From Siphonodentalium dalli (Eukaryota; Mollusca; Scaphopoda; Gadilida; Siphonodentaliidae): 64,000 bases of DNA. Below are positions 35,832-47,646 of this stretch, in pieces. Both the position numbers and the translations under genes were made by a program. The first letter of the stretch is position 1, and each line of letters begins with the position of its first letter. The notes beneath the pieces were generated by a model. That model was given only the letters and a program-made list of their open reading frames with translations, did not search any database and had not been told where the DNA came from. Location: the NCBI GenBank assembly GCA_032622095.1, contig CP136061.1:35899797-35963796 (forward strand), written 5' to 3'.

Positions 35832-36964
35832 TTATAAAGTTATTATACAATGTTGTGTACAGTATGTGTTTTTCTTGTACGAGTCCAAGTTGTGGTGAAA
35901 AGTCATATTGGACGAGACACGCCAGTGTCGAGTCCAATATGACTTTTCACCACAACCTGGACGAGTACAAGAAAAACTCATACTGTACACAACATTGTAT
36001 AATGACATTTTTATTATCCATCTGTATGTTTATCCAAATCTTGGGAATAAAACTTTTGCGGTTATTTTTGGTTATTTTTGGTATTTGTCGGCATTAATTC
36101 TCTATAAAAGACTTTATTATCCATCCCTTAACTAACACCATTTCCGAATGGGCAAAAGCCGCCACGTGATAGTCCTGGAAAAAGTCATATTGGACTCCCG
36201 AAAGTCATATTGGACTCCCAACTGTACAATATGACTTTTCACGTCACGAATTAACTCTATTGCGAAATGAATCGGTGAAATTGTGATGCGCGCGCAACAT
36301 TGATGGATTTTAGCAGACGTTTCACTTCCGCATTGAGTTTTTTCTCACTTCCGTGTTTACTTTTCCAAATCATGCTTTCTGATGATCAATATACGGTACA
36401 GGCTTTTATAGAGAATTAAGTGCCGACAAATACCAAAAATAACCACAAAAGTTTTATTTCCAAAATTTGGATAAACATACAGATGGATAATTAAAATGTC
36501 ATTATACAATGTTGTGTACAGTATGAGTTTTTCTTGTACTCGTCCAGGTTGTGGTGAATAGTCATATTGGACTCGACACTGGCGTGTCTCGTCCAATATG
36601 ACTTTTCACCACAACCTGGACTCGTACAAGAAAAACACATACTGTACACAACATTTTATAATAACTTTATAGTATATTGATCATCAGAAAGCATGATTTG
36701 GAAAAGTAAACACGGAAGTGAGAAAACAAACTCAATGCGGAAGTGACACGTCTGCTAAAGTCCATCAGTGTTGCGCGCGCATCACAATTTCACCGATTCG
36801 TTTCGCAATAGAGTTAATTCGTGACGTCACGGAGTCCGAATAAAAAGTGATATTGTACAGTCGGGAGTCCAATATGACTTTCGGGAGTTCACTATGACTT
36901 TTTCCAGGACTATCACGTGGCGGCTTTTGGCCAATCGGAAATGGTGTTAGTTAAGGGATGGATA
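35832..36964. mobile_element. Fold-back elements of the CCAATATGACTTTTCACCAC family (further copies)
   Basis: A palindrome centred near 35922 (GTACGAGTCCAAGTTGTGGT against its inverse) is followed by a second element, about 36110-36964. The second element's termini TTATTATCCATCCCTTAACT and AGTTAAGGGATGGATAATAA are inverse. Each half again contains facing copies of the TCATATTGGACTCG-type module. The copies differ by single bases, so the amplification is recent on the scale of the window. Confidence 0.78.
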
Positions 36965-37248
36965 ATAATAATAATAATTATAGTGACAACACAGGGCGAC
37001 GGTTCTTGTACACTCACCATTCACTCTCCTTGCACACCATACAGTATATCGATCAGTATTTATAAATAACCTAATATACAAACAAAAATATACAAACAAA
37101 ACTATATTCGACTGTAACAAAAATATATAGTGACATTTCAGTCTTTGTACACATATATAATTGAAACAAAACATGTGTTGGATTGGTAGCTGGTTCCAGT
37201 TCCTTGTATTGGGGGTATCTGGGTTTTGTATCATAATTGTTTTGATTT

Positions 37249-37668
37249 AGCTATGGGTTTAACACTTTTGTCAAAGTTCCCCATTCCTCTTGAAATTTCA
37301 ACAGCCTATCGCCTTTCAAAGCATTGATCTTTTCTATACGAGATGGGCTTACTAATTCGTCCAAGAATGCTTTCAAAGATAATTCAATTGGGTCGAATTT
37401 TGTTTTATAAATATAGTACTTTAATATAATTAAAATCATGTTTTTTATATTGGCGCTCTTTTCCGGTGAAACGCCGAATAATATGTTACATTTTGTAAGT
37501 TGGATATCTAGTATGTTGCTTTTCATCCAGTGTTGGACTGTTTTTAAGAAGCGTGATACTATATAGGACAGTCAAAGAAGATATGGGATATTGATTCTAT
37601 CATTTCACATATATTACAGTCACTATCGTTATCTTGACAACCCTGTCCCTAGTATCGTGCCATGTTCC
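37249..37668 (-). pseudogene. LINE reverse transcriptase 3' end, degenerate
   Basis: On the minus strand one frame gives GCQDNDSDCNICEMIESISH then IFFDCP, a CxxC...H....C motif of the kind found at the C-terminus of CR1/L2-type and related LINE polymerases. It stops at TAG. After a shift the neighbouring frame continues SRFLKTVQHWMKSNILDIQL, and then about 85 residues to a stop at 37251, including NMILIILKYYIYKTK and WGTLTKVLNP. An (ATT)n tract at 36964-36978 could be its tail. The upstream polymerase is missing, so this is a 5'-truncated, frameshifted copy. Confidence 0.75.
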
Positions 37669-37880
37669 ATACAGAGTTCAGGACGCAGGACTTACCGCTA
37701 CCAGCACCTACACGGAATGTGAAGAAATGTCGCATTTATTTATTTGAGATTTTTGTAGGTTACAGTTCATTCTGCATTATTCTGAGAAACAGAACTGTCC
37801 ATATTCGTTTGAAAATGGTCTAGATCAAGCCAGAATGAATTGTAACTGACAAAACACTTCAATAATTGTTTTTATATTTA

Positions 37881-39934
37881 GGGTATATTTACATTGCTGT
37901 AGATCTGTACACAAATCTGTGTGAAGTCACGTGTCACAGATTGCTGTGATCACAACATGATTACTGATAGTGAACGCGCGCTCATCAGTACTCTGGTAAT
38001 TGACAATTCGCTATGAGTCGTGTCAGTTTAGGCCAGACAAAAAAAATTAATCAACTATCAGCAGACCAAAGCAGTTTATTCTTACACCAGTTGACAATGG
38101 TTATGCTATGCTTTTGCGGCCGCCCTGTTGTTCACTGAGTGTACTAATGTATTACCAAACTCAAAGAAGAACACATATTAATAAGATATACTGTATAGTA
38201 AACACTTTACTTTAAGTACTTTGTCACCACACGCACCACCAGATCACATGTTCTCGCTTACACAGTATGAAATACATGAGTTGTAATGACAAAGAAAGAT
38301 AAAGCACATTCGCCAAGCCCGAGTAACAATTAATCAAATCAGACTTGCCTGTCGCAATGCCTCGACGTTGATCGTGACTTAGGTGACTGGGGGTCTATTC
38401 GCATTGCACACGCGCGTGCGATTAATCGCAGCGTTTTTTAAAGGTGCGTGTTAACATAACACAGAGCGATTCGTGATCAATTACCGTCCTCAAACAACCA
38501 CGTCCTATTCGTGACCAATCATCTTATGCAATCAACCTCCTCATCGAGATAGCCGTTACAGAGAATGGCATGGTTCACTCGGTCACATAATTATACTATC
38601 CGGGTACAGTCATTCTCATAACTGATGGGCGATGAAGTACGGAAAGGAAATGGCTTGGAAAGAAGTTTCCAACGTATAGCTAGCATCAGTGGTGATTTTT
38701 GTAGAATGCAGTCGAATTATATTACCTGTCAGTCTCGCGCAACACTTTACCCAAGATTGTGAATATGCCGTAATGTGCCGTTTAGCATGTGCGATCACTG
38801 ATGATAAGCCGCCAATGGTGATCAAATTGAAATCAATCGCTCTGCATGCGAACAGCGTCCTGGCGACATAATTCGACCTGAAACGATGCGTGTGTGACTC
38901 TTAAGGTCGAATTCTGAGTCCCATCACTTATTCTATTTGAATGGTGGTTCGTCAATTATAGTACCGCGTTGTCGCTTTTGCCAGCGGCTATACAAATGAG
39001 CACTCGATGATGGGGGAGGGGGTCTAAAAAAAACGTTCATACACAGGGTTGAACATAAAAATCCCTCACAGCCATGGGTCTACCATCCTCCATACATGCA
39101 AATCTATTTGTTTTTCTCCCAACAAATTGGGGTCTCATCCCCTCTTTCCCCATAAGTTTTACTGGATATCATATGTTTGAGTACAAATGTTTTAAATGAG
39201 CTTTATTCAGAAAGACGATTTTTGTCAGACCTAGCTAACTATAAGGTAAAACGTTGAAAGATCTAAAGATTTTTTTATAATCTTGAGTGATAATAACAAT
39301 TATATACATAACACTCCTGTAATCTGGGTTGTGATCGTACTATATAGTGTTATATACGTTTCAAGCTGGAATAAAATATGCATATTTATGCCCCAACTAC
39401 ATGGAATTGAACCCTCTATTTCTAATTATAATTAGCTAGATATAATTGTGTCCTCAAAACTTATGTCATTTTGATGGCATGGCTCGTTATACTCAACTTA
39501 TACCTGAGTAAATCTAACTGAGGAAAATTAAAGTTAATGTGTCAGCATATATAGGCCTGTATGTGGTCACCCCCAACCGAAAGTACTTTATCATCCTCCA
39601 ACCTACCATAGACCTGTGCATGAATGAGTTCGTCAGACCCCACCCCTATTGGGGGAACTCTTAGCAGTGGGAGGAAGGAATGCCATCGAACACACATATA
39701 GAGCCGCTCGACCTTAAAAAACGCTGCGATTAATCGCACGCGCGTGTGCAATGAGAATAGACCCTTGTAAACTGAGTTACAATAAATATGTTTAAACCAA
39801 TAGACCCTAACGGATACGATTTTTGCTCACACGAACGAATACCGTTTTCTTTCTGTGTGCATTTCTATATCAACCCGTTTACACTAGTATGCGTGTAGAA
39901 CTGTATACAGATCTACAGCGATGTAAATATACCC
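37881..39934. mobile_element. Outer TIR element (GGGTATATTTACAT termini), nested
   Basis: The left terminus GGGTATATTTACATTGCTGT (then AGATCTGTAC) mirrors the right terminus (GTATACAGATCTACAGCGAT then GTAAATATACCC). The right side is followed by TTAA, the left preceded by TTTA. It contains the element at 38391-39764. No recognised transposase. Confidence 0.65.
38391..39764. mobile_element. Inner TIR element (GGGTCTATTC, CACGCGCGTGCGATTAATCG)
   Basis: Termini GGGTCTATTCGCATTGCACA and TGTGCAATGAGAATAGACCC continue as ACGCGCGTGCGATTAATCGC and its inverse. About 1.37 kb in all. The interior (38600-38880, 39540-39750) has modest open frames on both strands without recognised domains. Confidence 0.7.
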
Positions 39935-40176
39935 TTAATTAAAAAAAAAATACAGCGTTCAGCGTTCAGACATAGCTTAGCGAGGGGAATGAACTCTGTT
40001 TTGTAGCTTGGTCTCGTACCTAGCCCAGACACTCCGCTCACTGTTCCGCCCAACTCCACGACGCAACGCTTGCGCCTTAGCATAGAGGAGACTGAGCGCT
40101 AGGAACGAGTCCACCCTGTCCCTCATTTCGACGAATAAAATTACTGGATATTTCTGAGGACCAACGAATCAACGCC

Positions 40177-40354
40177 ATGTGGACCAAGGCGAGCATACGA
40201 AGCACAAACAGTACCAACAACCTGGTGTCCACGCTGGGACGAAGCGGTCGGCAGGTGTGGATACAGAGGGTGGTGTTTGTACTACTGGCGTGCATGACGA
40301 TCGTGGCAACCATCTTCATTACCATCCACTTCAACAACGTCGAGTCCAGTGACA
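40177..40354 (+). CDS. Gene 2, exon 1: cytosolic tail and membrane anchor
   Basis: Start ATG in context AACGCCATGT, donor GTGAGTAC after one base of codon 60. It encodes MWTKASIRSTNSTNNLVSTL, then GRSGRQVWIQR, then a strongly hydrophobic stretch of about 19 residues (VVFVLLACMTIVATIFITI), then HFNNVESSD. Arg residues directly before the hydrophobic stretch, and no cleavage-like site after it, suggest a type II signal anchor: N-terminus cytosolic, remainder lumenal or extracellular. The exon joins in phase to 49981-50082. Together the five exons give a predicted 352-residue protein. This start is chosen because it is the first ATG of the open frame. A 5' UTR lies upstream but its extent is unknown. 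Confidence 0.7.
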
Positions 40355-41264
40355 GTGAGTACACAATAAAACCAATGTCAGAAATGGTAGCGCGCTCAAG
40401 ATCATATATTATATACCCATGATTGTAATTATAGAATATAAAATATATTGGTTTTGCGAATGACCAACTCAGAATTCCGTTAAAATAACAATAACGAACC
40501 GGCGGCCGACTCGGCCGTCTCAGACCACAACCCCCAGTGGGCTGCAGAACGAAAAATGTCTATAAAAGTTGAAATATAAGACTTACAATTTATCTTTTTC
40601 ATTTCTTTTATTTGTAATTGGCATAGCTTATCACAAACCAACAATAAACATTAATAGAGACCTTTCGCATCCTCACGTTTACGATTACGAATACGGATAG
40701 ATATTCGTAGTCGTAAGTCTATCCGTATGGCCAAAAAGTCCTTTCGCAAAACGATTACGCGTAAGAGTTTTGACGAACACGTACGATCATTATTTCGTAC
40801 CACTTTTACAACTCAAAGATTGTGTTTGGTATATAGTCCCTTAATACTTCACTTATCGTATCATTGCAACATTGCGATAATCATGAACTGTTATAATATT
40901 GTCAATAATTCGACCTGTCACAACGTACGACCCGGGATTCTCGTGATATATTGTGGCCGGGCAATACAGGTATGAATGTCAGGTCATATGTGGTGGAAAT
41001 ACAGTTCGTTGTTAGCATGGGTGACCAGATAGACGTTATGCTGATGAGGAAGAGGGGTTCCTGAATTTGGACCTCACATCAACTACGACGCCATCGTTCA
41101 CGCCCCTTCATGTCCGCGATTTGATTTCAATGCTATTTCGGCTTCACCTCTTTGGGTTTAGGAAATCCGACATAAGGTTGTGAGCTCGCTGATGTGCATC
41201 TCTTCTGATTTGTTACTACCAAATCGAAACAAAGTCGACACAGTAGAAGCGATGTGCATCAAGT

Positions 41265-41488
41265 TGCTTTTTTGTCAGATATTTGACAAACCGGCAAAAT
41301 TTCGTTGAACAAAATGTTGATAAATAACAGGTTTTGTGCAATTTTATAATATAGTTGACTGTGGTTAGCAATAATGTTGAGCAATTACTCGATTCTGATA
41401 ACAGAAGCGGCATTTCAAAAAAATATTGTTGTTGGTATCTGATGATATGGGGACATCTAATCGGATTGAGTACCTTTAAATGCCGCAT
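41265..41488 (+). repeat. Uninterrupted copy of the 15190-16870 repeat (empty site)
   Basis: GTTGAACAAAATGTTGATAA, TATAGTTGACTGTGGTTAGC and ATATGGGGACATCTAATCGG follow in the same order as at 15190-15280 and 16768-16870. The 1.48-kb element found between them there is absent here. Confidence 0.75.
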
Positions 41489-41619
41489 TTGTGCGTGTTT
41501 TTTAAATTAAAAATAAATGCAAATAACAAACCTGACAGAGACTGCTTAGCTCTGGTGATGTCGGTGGGTGTGCCAAATATTCTTTTAGTTACGGTTCAGG
41601 AGCAGAAATTACTACTTAC

Positions 41620-41955
41620 CAGTTGAATCGGGATCCAGGGTAGGTTCAGATTACCCAGACAGAGTACTTTAGTAATGGTTAGAGCACAATTGACCGCACA
41701 TAATGCGATTATTTCGAAATACGCAATTGATCGTGCGTTGAACACGACGTACAATCCGTGCGCTGGCCGAGATGAACACAATGACCCGTTAGCCACACCA
41801 ATCATCGTGATTACCCATGCAGTGATCGCCGTTGAATGTGAATAAATATGTCCGAAGCGACACGGATTAACGTGTGACGCGTTTTCACAAACCGATGTGT
41901 TTGGAAAGTCAAATGTGGAAGTCGCATGATTGTGTCTTACTATTATTATATACAT
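41620..41955 (-). CDS. Possible membrane-protein exon on the minus strand (uncertain)
   Basis: A minus-strand open frame ends with codons ATT CAA CTG directly at a consensus donor GTAAGTAG, in phase 0. The peptide has two hydrophobic stretches, AITAWVITMIGVANGSL and IAYFEIIALCAVNCALTITK. NPCRFGHIYSHST before the first and a Trp within it loosely recall the TM4 region of a class A GPCR. No convincing acceptor or partner exon was found, the usual prolines are missing, and it lies inside a TIR element. It may equally be chance or transposon-carried sequence. Confidence 0.25.
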
Positions 41956-44900
41956 TGTATAAGTGGATCATGAATTCCGAAGAAGTCTGTCTGCCAGAAT
42001 GATGACATGGAATTTGGACCTGTAACCAACAACCAACAACTTTTTGCCAAAGGTAATGCTGCACATCATTATTATGTGACAAACGTGTCGCCTTTTCAAG
42101 AAACTGTTTCGAAATTACTACCATAATAGTCCATTGGTTCCTCCAGATTCTCCAGATACAAGTTCTGTTGTTAGTTATATCGGATATGCGGAGCGCTATA
42201 TAGTGAAGTGGTGATTCTGTTGGATTATTGGATATATCACTATTTAGTGGTTCTAAATGAAAATGTTAATTCGTTTAGTTTCATCGTTGGATTAGTGGTC
42301 CTGAGAATATTTTCGGAACTGGATTAGTTTTGTGGAATAATTATAATAAATGTAATTATTCTACTAGTTAATAAATAATTCAACCAATGCATGTGTTACT
42401 ATTGCCACCCCCTCCGTTCGTCCTGGTGATGTATATATATATATATATATATATATTGTATTTTTGGTAAATCACACCCAATTCCCAAGGCTGGCAAACT
42501 AATATTTCAGTGATATCCCATTGTTCGAGACGCGCCACTCTTAACAAATCGCGCGGTCGTTTCAATGTAGCTTAAGTTATTATACAAGAGGACGTGCATC
42601 CCCCACCCGCACTCCCCTTATACGCCGTCCCTATATATGTGCATGCTTAGTATATTAGAGGTGCATAAATAGTAACGGAGTATAATGGCAGTGTGTTTGG
42701 GGGGGGGGGGGGAGCAGAGCGCTGTTCGTGCCCCTGTGGCATCTGGTAATTGAAGCTACTTTGAAGCGACCGTGCGATTTGTCTGTTGTGAGTTGAGTGT
42801 GCCTAACAATGGGGTAATCATTGAACTATTCATTCGCCAGCCTTGGGAATCGGTGTGCTTTACCAAAAATCAGGGAACGATTGCAACAATGGGATTGTGC
42901 TCTAATGTAACTTAGAACTCGGTTATGAATTCCATGTAATTTTAAAATCGGTTATAAATTCCATGTAATTTTAAATGCCCAGCATTACAGACTCTACGAG
43001 AGAGAGAGAGAGAGAGAGATATAAAACCCAACTTCTACCGAATACCGAATATTATTAAATTGAATGAACTATTTAATTCGGGACAGGGGAAGAGAACACA
43101 AAATCTTTCACTTTTCATTAATAGGGTTATGCCATTCTTTAGGATCTCCTGGGGCATTCTATAACTGCACACGTTAGGACACGACCATGGGTTGTCAAGT
43201 TGAATTAAATAATTGTTGAATTTCACTATATATTGTGTACTATCTTGCACATAATAATCACTCAAAGCTCCTCATGCATCGCACACTATAAACTGTATTT
43301 TTGGCGACTGGTTTCATAGTGCACTCCTCTTACTGTAAAGTTTTCTGTCGCAGCCAGCGATGGCTATCCGTTGTGAATAGCGATCTTATTTCGCGGGAAG
43401 CTCGTGGTTCACGACGACGAGTACAGTGATTGACAATCTAAACAGCATATCGAGGTCGTAGCTCAATACAACTGGATGGTTTACATGATATACATATACA
43501 GTCTCGAACGGAGTAAAGTGATATATTGCAGAAACTAAATTTCATGTGTTATTTGAGCTTATTAGAAACCATGAAATCGTAACAGTTATTACGGATAGTA
43601 AATACGAGAACGATTAGAAAGTACACAAAGGTTGGTGACGTAGTACCCTATCCGTATCCGTAATCGTAAACGTGAGTTTTGCGAAAGGTCTCTACTGACA
43701 TAATGTTAACGACAATAAACGAAATTAAAATTCCCAACTACACATTTTACCGGACTCGGCCTCCGGTCGCAGTTCGAATTTTAATCCTCCAAAAAATTCA
43801 CATTCTATATATAAAACACCCATGCGCCCAGGCGAAACAAGAATCTCTACATTAGTATACACGCGGAGCGCGCGTAATAAAGATAGGGAGGTTTCGCGGC
43901 GACTACGTTTAGTTATTTTTATCCGTAAAATTCCCATTGGGCCAAAAAATTCGTTTCCCAAAAAAACAACTATGACTATTAGGATTGAACTCGGCAATAC
44001 AGAGCAAAATATTTGACGCGGTTCAAACATATATTTCGAAAACAAAGCGATTTTCATAATGCTATGATTTGTACAAAGTTCGTGGAAAGCGTTGAAACAC
44101 TGCTGAGCGCGAAACTTACCCCCATCAGATCGTCTGACATCTCCCGGCGACGGGCGTAGCAATGACATACACAATATTATATGCACAGCATTGTAACCAA
44201 TCAGCTCCAACTGAATTACATCCTCACTTTACCCAGACAGTCTCACTCTCTCTCTCTCTCTTTCTTCGCTCTCTCGTTCTCTCTCTCTCTATATATCTCT
44301 CTACTGCCTCTCATGACATCATCATTACTATTATTATTATAATATTTACATTCCTTCCCGTCCGACCCCCTCTACACTTAATGAAGAGTGTGCGCGAAAC
44401 AAAAGGGGAGCAAACTTAACAAAAGCCCTTGGGCTTGTTGTTTAATCCCCTTTCCAATCAATCGATCATCTACACTATTCTATTTCATTGTCAAAACTTT
44501 TGTCAAATGTATATATGTTATTATGATTGGAATAAATATGTTTACACTAATACAGTGTGAGATTGTCACTTTACACAACACGTATAATAATCTTCCTTTC
44601 AATCAGGGTCCGCGCTGGACCGAAATTTACTTTTGCCAAATAATTTGCCAAGTGTAAATATTTTTTGCCAAATTCTATTAGAATTTGCCAAATGTTATCC
44701 CTGATAGTATCATTTTCTGCAACCTTTATTGAGTTTTATGTTTCGACACTCGCGGTTTGAACGACGTTTGATATCGATAGGAAAGCAGTTAGTTAATAAT
44801 TATACTCGCATCTCTATTGTGGTTTATCATACAACAATAAACCAATCACCGAACAATAAAATGGTAGATGTGTTGCTTCATCAGAAAGAAACATCGTAAG

Positions 44901-45584
44901 AGGATTAGCTATGTAAACACTCAATATTGGTAATCCCTCCACCCATCGATAATAAAGTTTCCAGGTTAACAGCATTTTAATTAATGGAAGTGTTAACTTT
45001 TCCGAAACCATATAAAACACCACTAATATAATTCTATTATAAGTCACTACTGACCAAAGTCACTTCTGACCAAAAACAAAACATAAAAACCAGGCCGACG
45101 AGTTCAGGGATGGTTCTGTGCTATGCCGGAATAATCCCCGCCAATGGTCACACAACACTTCCCTAATTTAATAAACACTTTCCAAAAACAAATAAACAAA
45201 TAGACTTATCTCACACGAACTAAAAAAACACGCGAGGTCGATCGGGTTACTAACACAGTCCAGTCACACGGATAGTAAGTCTAATAATTAAACTCTCTTC
45301 CAGAAACACACGGAACAACACCCCAAACAGGTAATTCTACCAGTCATGCCCTCCTAGAATACAGGTAATTATCAATTATGTTTCAAAGGGCTCTTTGGTG
45401 CGTTCTAACCATCGGCATGCGAACACAGTGGATTGGCCACGCACCCCTGCAGTAATACAAGTCCTCAATAAAGTCCAATGCTAGAGCTCAGTATAAACAA
45501 CCCATCTTGTACTAACCCATTCCATGCAAAATCCGCAATATCGACCGCCTAACAAGACTAACAATAATATCAAAACCTAGGGTA

Positions 45585-46383
45585 GCGGGCTCAGGCCATA
45601 GATGGCTCCTTCGGCGCTGATGAATATCATCGGGCGGCGTAGATACGCTTGTCGTGGCCGTAGTATAAGCCATTGAGTAATTATCTCCTTTAAACAACCA
45701 ACTAACCTGCTAACCTTGTAAAATCATTACACAGAACAACAAGTTCACAAACCTGAACACAACACGACTAACACCAATATCAATATAAAGGCTAGCGGGC
45801 TCACGCCCTAGATGGCTCTTGGGCGCTGATGAATATCCTCGGGCGGCATAGATACGCTTGTCGTGGCCGTAGTATAAGGCATCTGGAGTCCATGCAAGCA
45901 CTAAATAGGACAATAAGTACAACTATTCACAACTCATAACAATATATATATTTATCAATAATTATCTCTTTCAAAATTACTAACAAATACATATACAAAT
46001 TTGCAAATACACGCTTTCACCCGCGCCCGTGCTTATGTGAGGACGGATGGGACATAATAATTATTAACACTACTTGGCACTCCAGACACACCAACCAAAA
46101 CAGTCTGGCCTCAGCTGCTTCCTCAACCTGCGACTGCACTACACAACCTTGACAACGGGTTCTGACACTCGCACAGGAGGGGAAGGCGGGCATTGCACCA
46201 TCAAGAGTTGAGGAGCCCCAACCGACCTTAAGTCAACCGGCTGGCATTGCACCCTCTTCCTAGAGTTGAGCCCGTAGTACAAGCCCGGAATACAAGAGAC
46301 TAAGGCATCTGGAGTCCATGCAAGCACTAAATAGGACAATAAGTACAATTATTCACAACTCATAACAATATATATATTTATCA
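45585..46383. repeat. Interleaved direct repeats inside the hAT-like element
   Basis: A segment of about 87 bp (GGCGCTGATGAATATCATCG, GATACGCTTGTCGTGGCCGT) occurs at about 45585-45671 and 45790-45878. A second, of about 80 bp (GCATCTGGAGTCCATGCAAG, GACAATAAGTACAACTATTC), occurs at 45880-45957 and 46305-46383 with almost no differences. The second copy is preceded by a related CCCGTAGTACAAG. Spacing suggests decayed long terminal or split repeats of a retroelement-like insertion, but the class is unknown. Confidence 0.7.
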
Positions 46384-46483
46384 ACGCACAAAACTCACAC
46401 AGATAAATCAAGGTAAGTCTTCTCCGCCGGTCCTGGTTCGGAATAGGGGTGGGGATTTGCTTCTTGCTTTAGTGGCATCCATC

Positions 46484-46519
46484 CCATGCACAGTAGGCAA
46501 ACACCTACTGTGCATGGGT
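46484..46519. repeat. Perfect short hairpin
   Basis: CCATGCACAGTAGG and CCTACTGTGCATGG flank the loop CAAACA. The stem is 14 bp without mismatch. Confidence 0.85.
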
Positions 46520-46576
46520 ATATATCAATCTCACAAACCTTACAAACGCTCTTCAGCGGAATTACGGCATTCAAAC

Positions 46577-46654
46577 GTGGGTTGTGGGAGAGGGCCGACG
46601 GCCCTTTCAAATCTTCCCGGGCATCATCCCCAAACTCCAAACTTTCTATTATAA
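46577..46654 (+). repeat. Stem-loop direct repeat, left copy
   Basis: AGGGCCGACGGCCCT stem followed by TTCAAATCTTCCCGGGCAT, CCCCAAACTCCAAACTTTCT and ATTATAAG. It matches 47570-47646 (GGGCCACTTGGCCC stem, GAAGATCCCGGGG, CCCCAAACCACAAC, CTATTGTAAG). The two copies bracket the ORF region. Confidence 0.75.
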
Positions 46655-46754
46655 GTCATTCACGCTTCCGGTCACCCAGGGATGGACACGCCAGCGATAG
46701 CTCTTCGCTAATCCTCTGAGTGGCCGTTGAGTGTTTTGTCGGGCTTGGCTGACC

Positions 46755-47345
46755 ATGGGTGATTTAATCCCCAGTCAAGTCCGCAGCGTGCTGAGCGGTT
46801 TCCAGTCTACCCATTGTATTAGGTGGTCTATCCTTGCTAATACATGTAGACTGGACGTTGTTTTGAAGTTCCAGGTAACCCCGGTAGAACCCTCTACCGG
46901 CCGTGGCCTGGAAGGACCGACCGGACTCCACCGGTCCGGGGCTGCCGGGACCACAGGCAAGAAGAAGCGCAAGAAGACCCCTTCACGGCGCCGTAGATAT
47001 GCCACCAGGAGGGCCGAGTGGAAACGGAGAATTGAGAGACGCCCGGTTCCATCCCACTTGGCCCCCGGGACAGAAGATCGGCCTGCTGAAGATGCCACCA
47101 CCACCAGCAGGTGCAGGGACGCCGAAGTCACCCCGGACGTCCCTGCCATCGACGTGGACAGCGGAAATGGGGACACCGACGTCACCCGGACGTCCACGCC
47201 GCTGTCTTCGTTGTGGAGATGGCAACACCACCTGGCCAGTCTCCACCAGGAGTGCAATCTACAACATCCGTCCCTGCGACGCCGAGATACCTTGAGAGGC
47301 CGGCGTCGCCCACAGAAGATGAAGCAGCCAGAGCCCAATTCTTGA
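46755..47345 (+). CDS. Unclassified element copy 1, ORF A (basic, Pro/Thr-rich)
   Basis: Starts ATGGGTGATTTAATCC. The product begins MGDLIPSQVRSVLSGFQSTH, passes a Gly/Pro-rich part (VEPSTGRGLEGPTGLHRSG) and a very basic block (GKKKRKKTPSRRRRYATRRA). An acidic/Thr part containing VTPDVPAIDVDSGNGDTD follows. Copy 2 (48504-49139, minus strand) has the same order with many substitutions, including the conserved TPDVPAI string, so the frame was under protein-level constraint before decay. A Gag- or ORF1-like RNA-binding role is a guess from composition only. No zinc knuckle, polymerase or integrase was seen. Confidence 0.55.
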   Translation: MGDLIPSQVRSVLSGFQSTHCIRWSILANTCRLDVVLKFQVTPVEPSTGRGLEGPTGLHRSGAAGTTGKKKRKKTPSRRRRYATRRAEWKRRIERRPVPSHLAPGTEDRPAEDATTTSRCRDAEVTPDVPAIDVDSGNGDTDVTRTSTPLSSLWRWQHHLASLHQECNLQHPSLRRRDTLRGRRRPQKMKQPEPNS

Positions 47346-47512
47346 AAATAATGGAAGACTACCACCGAGACAAAGACGAATTTGAAGAACAACGGCTAAG
47401 AGAGGAAGAAAAACAACGGCTGAGAGAAGAACAAGAACTCCTGACAAAATCAACGTCTCCTCCATCTTCTGGGGAAAAACATCACCATAAAAAAAGGAAA
47501 AAAAGAAGATGA
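47219..47512 (+). CDS. Unclassified element copy 1, ORF B (coiled coil, Lys tail)
   Basis: Begins at the ATG in GTGGAGATGG, in the -1 frame relative to ORF A. Product: MATPPGQSPPGVQSTTSVP, then SPTEDEAARAQFLKIMEDYH, then a charged helix rich in EEQRLREEEKQRLREEQ and the terminal HHHKKRKKRR. Copy 2 has the equivalent ORF in the same relative frame. It could be expressed by internal initiation or as a frameshifted extension of ORF A. Confidence 0.5.
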   Translation: MATPPGQSPPGVQSTTSVPATPRYLERPASPTEDEAARAQFLKIMEDYHRDKDEFEEQRLREEEKQRLREEQELLTKSTSPPSSGEKHHHKKRKKRR

Positions 47513-47569
47513 GAAAACTTCCAAATATTGCTCTCTTTTTATGATTACAAATACAAGCTTAAAATGAAG

Positions 47570-47646
47570 GGTTAGGGAAAGGGCCACTTGGCCCTTTCGA
47601 AGATCCCGGGGTTAGCCCCCCAAACCACAACTTTTGCTATTGTAAG
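47570..47646 (+). repeat. Stem-loop direct repeat, right copy
   Basis: AAAGGGCCACTTGGCCCTTT forms an 8-bp stem with a 4-base loop, followed by CGAAGATCCCGGGG and a CCCC-rich block as in the left copy at 46577-46654. A diverged relative follows ORF B of copy 2 on the minus strand (stem at 48275-48297). Confidence 0.75.

Larger units (their letters stand above)
40657..43692. mobile_element. 3.0-kb TIR element flanked by TA, in intron 1 of gene 2
   Basis: The left terminus GAGACCTTTCGCATCCTCAC (then GTTTACGATTACGAATACGG) mirrors the right terminus (CCGTATCCGTAATCGTAAAC then GTGAGTTTTGCGAAAGGTCTC). TA occurs on both outer sides, as for Tc1/mariner-type insertions. The interior includes an (AT)n tract (42428-42456), the old repeat at 41265-41488 and a possible minus-strand exon. 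No transposase was recognised. Confidence 0.65.

Noticed and set aside
31250-36850. TGACGTCA strings as CRE enhancers
   Set aside because: They lie at fixed positions within the fold-back family, so they are copied with it and not evidence for a local promoter.
43725-44210. 161-codon minus-strand open frame
   Set aside because: No domain recognised; composition changes abruptly and a good donor interrupts it near 44118, so at most its first codons could be exonic.
45616-45660. CTGATGA string in a repeated structured segment, as in hammerhead ribozymes
   Set aside because: No GAAA element and no paired stems at the required places; the second copy at 45825 also lacks them.
46775-47392. Minus-strand 205-codon frame opposite ORF A
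   Set aside because: Shadow of the GC-rich ORF A/B region; the conserved peptide order between the two copies is in the sense frames only.
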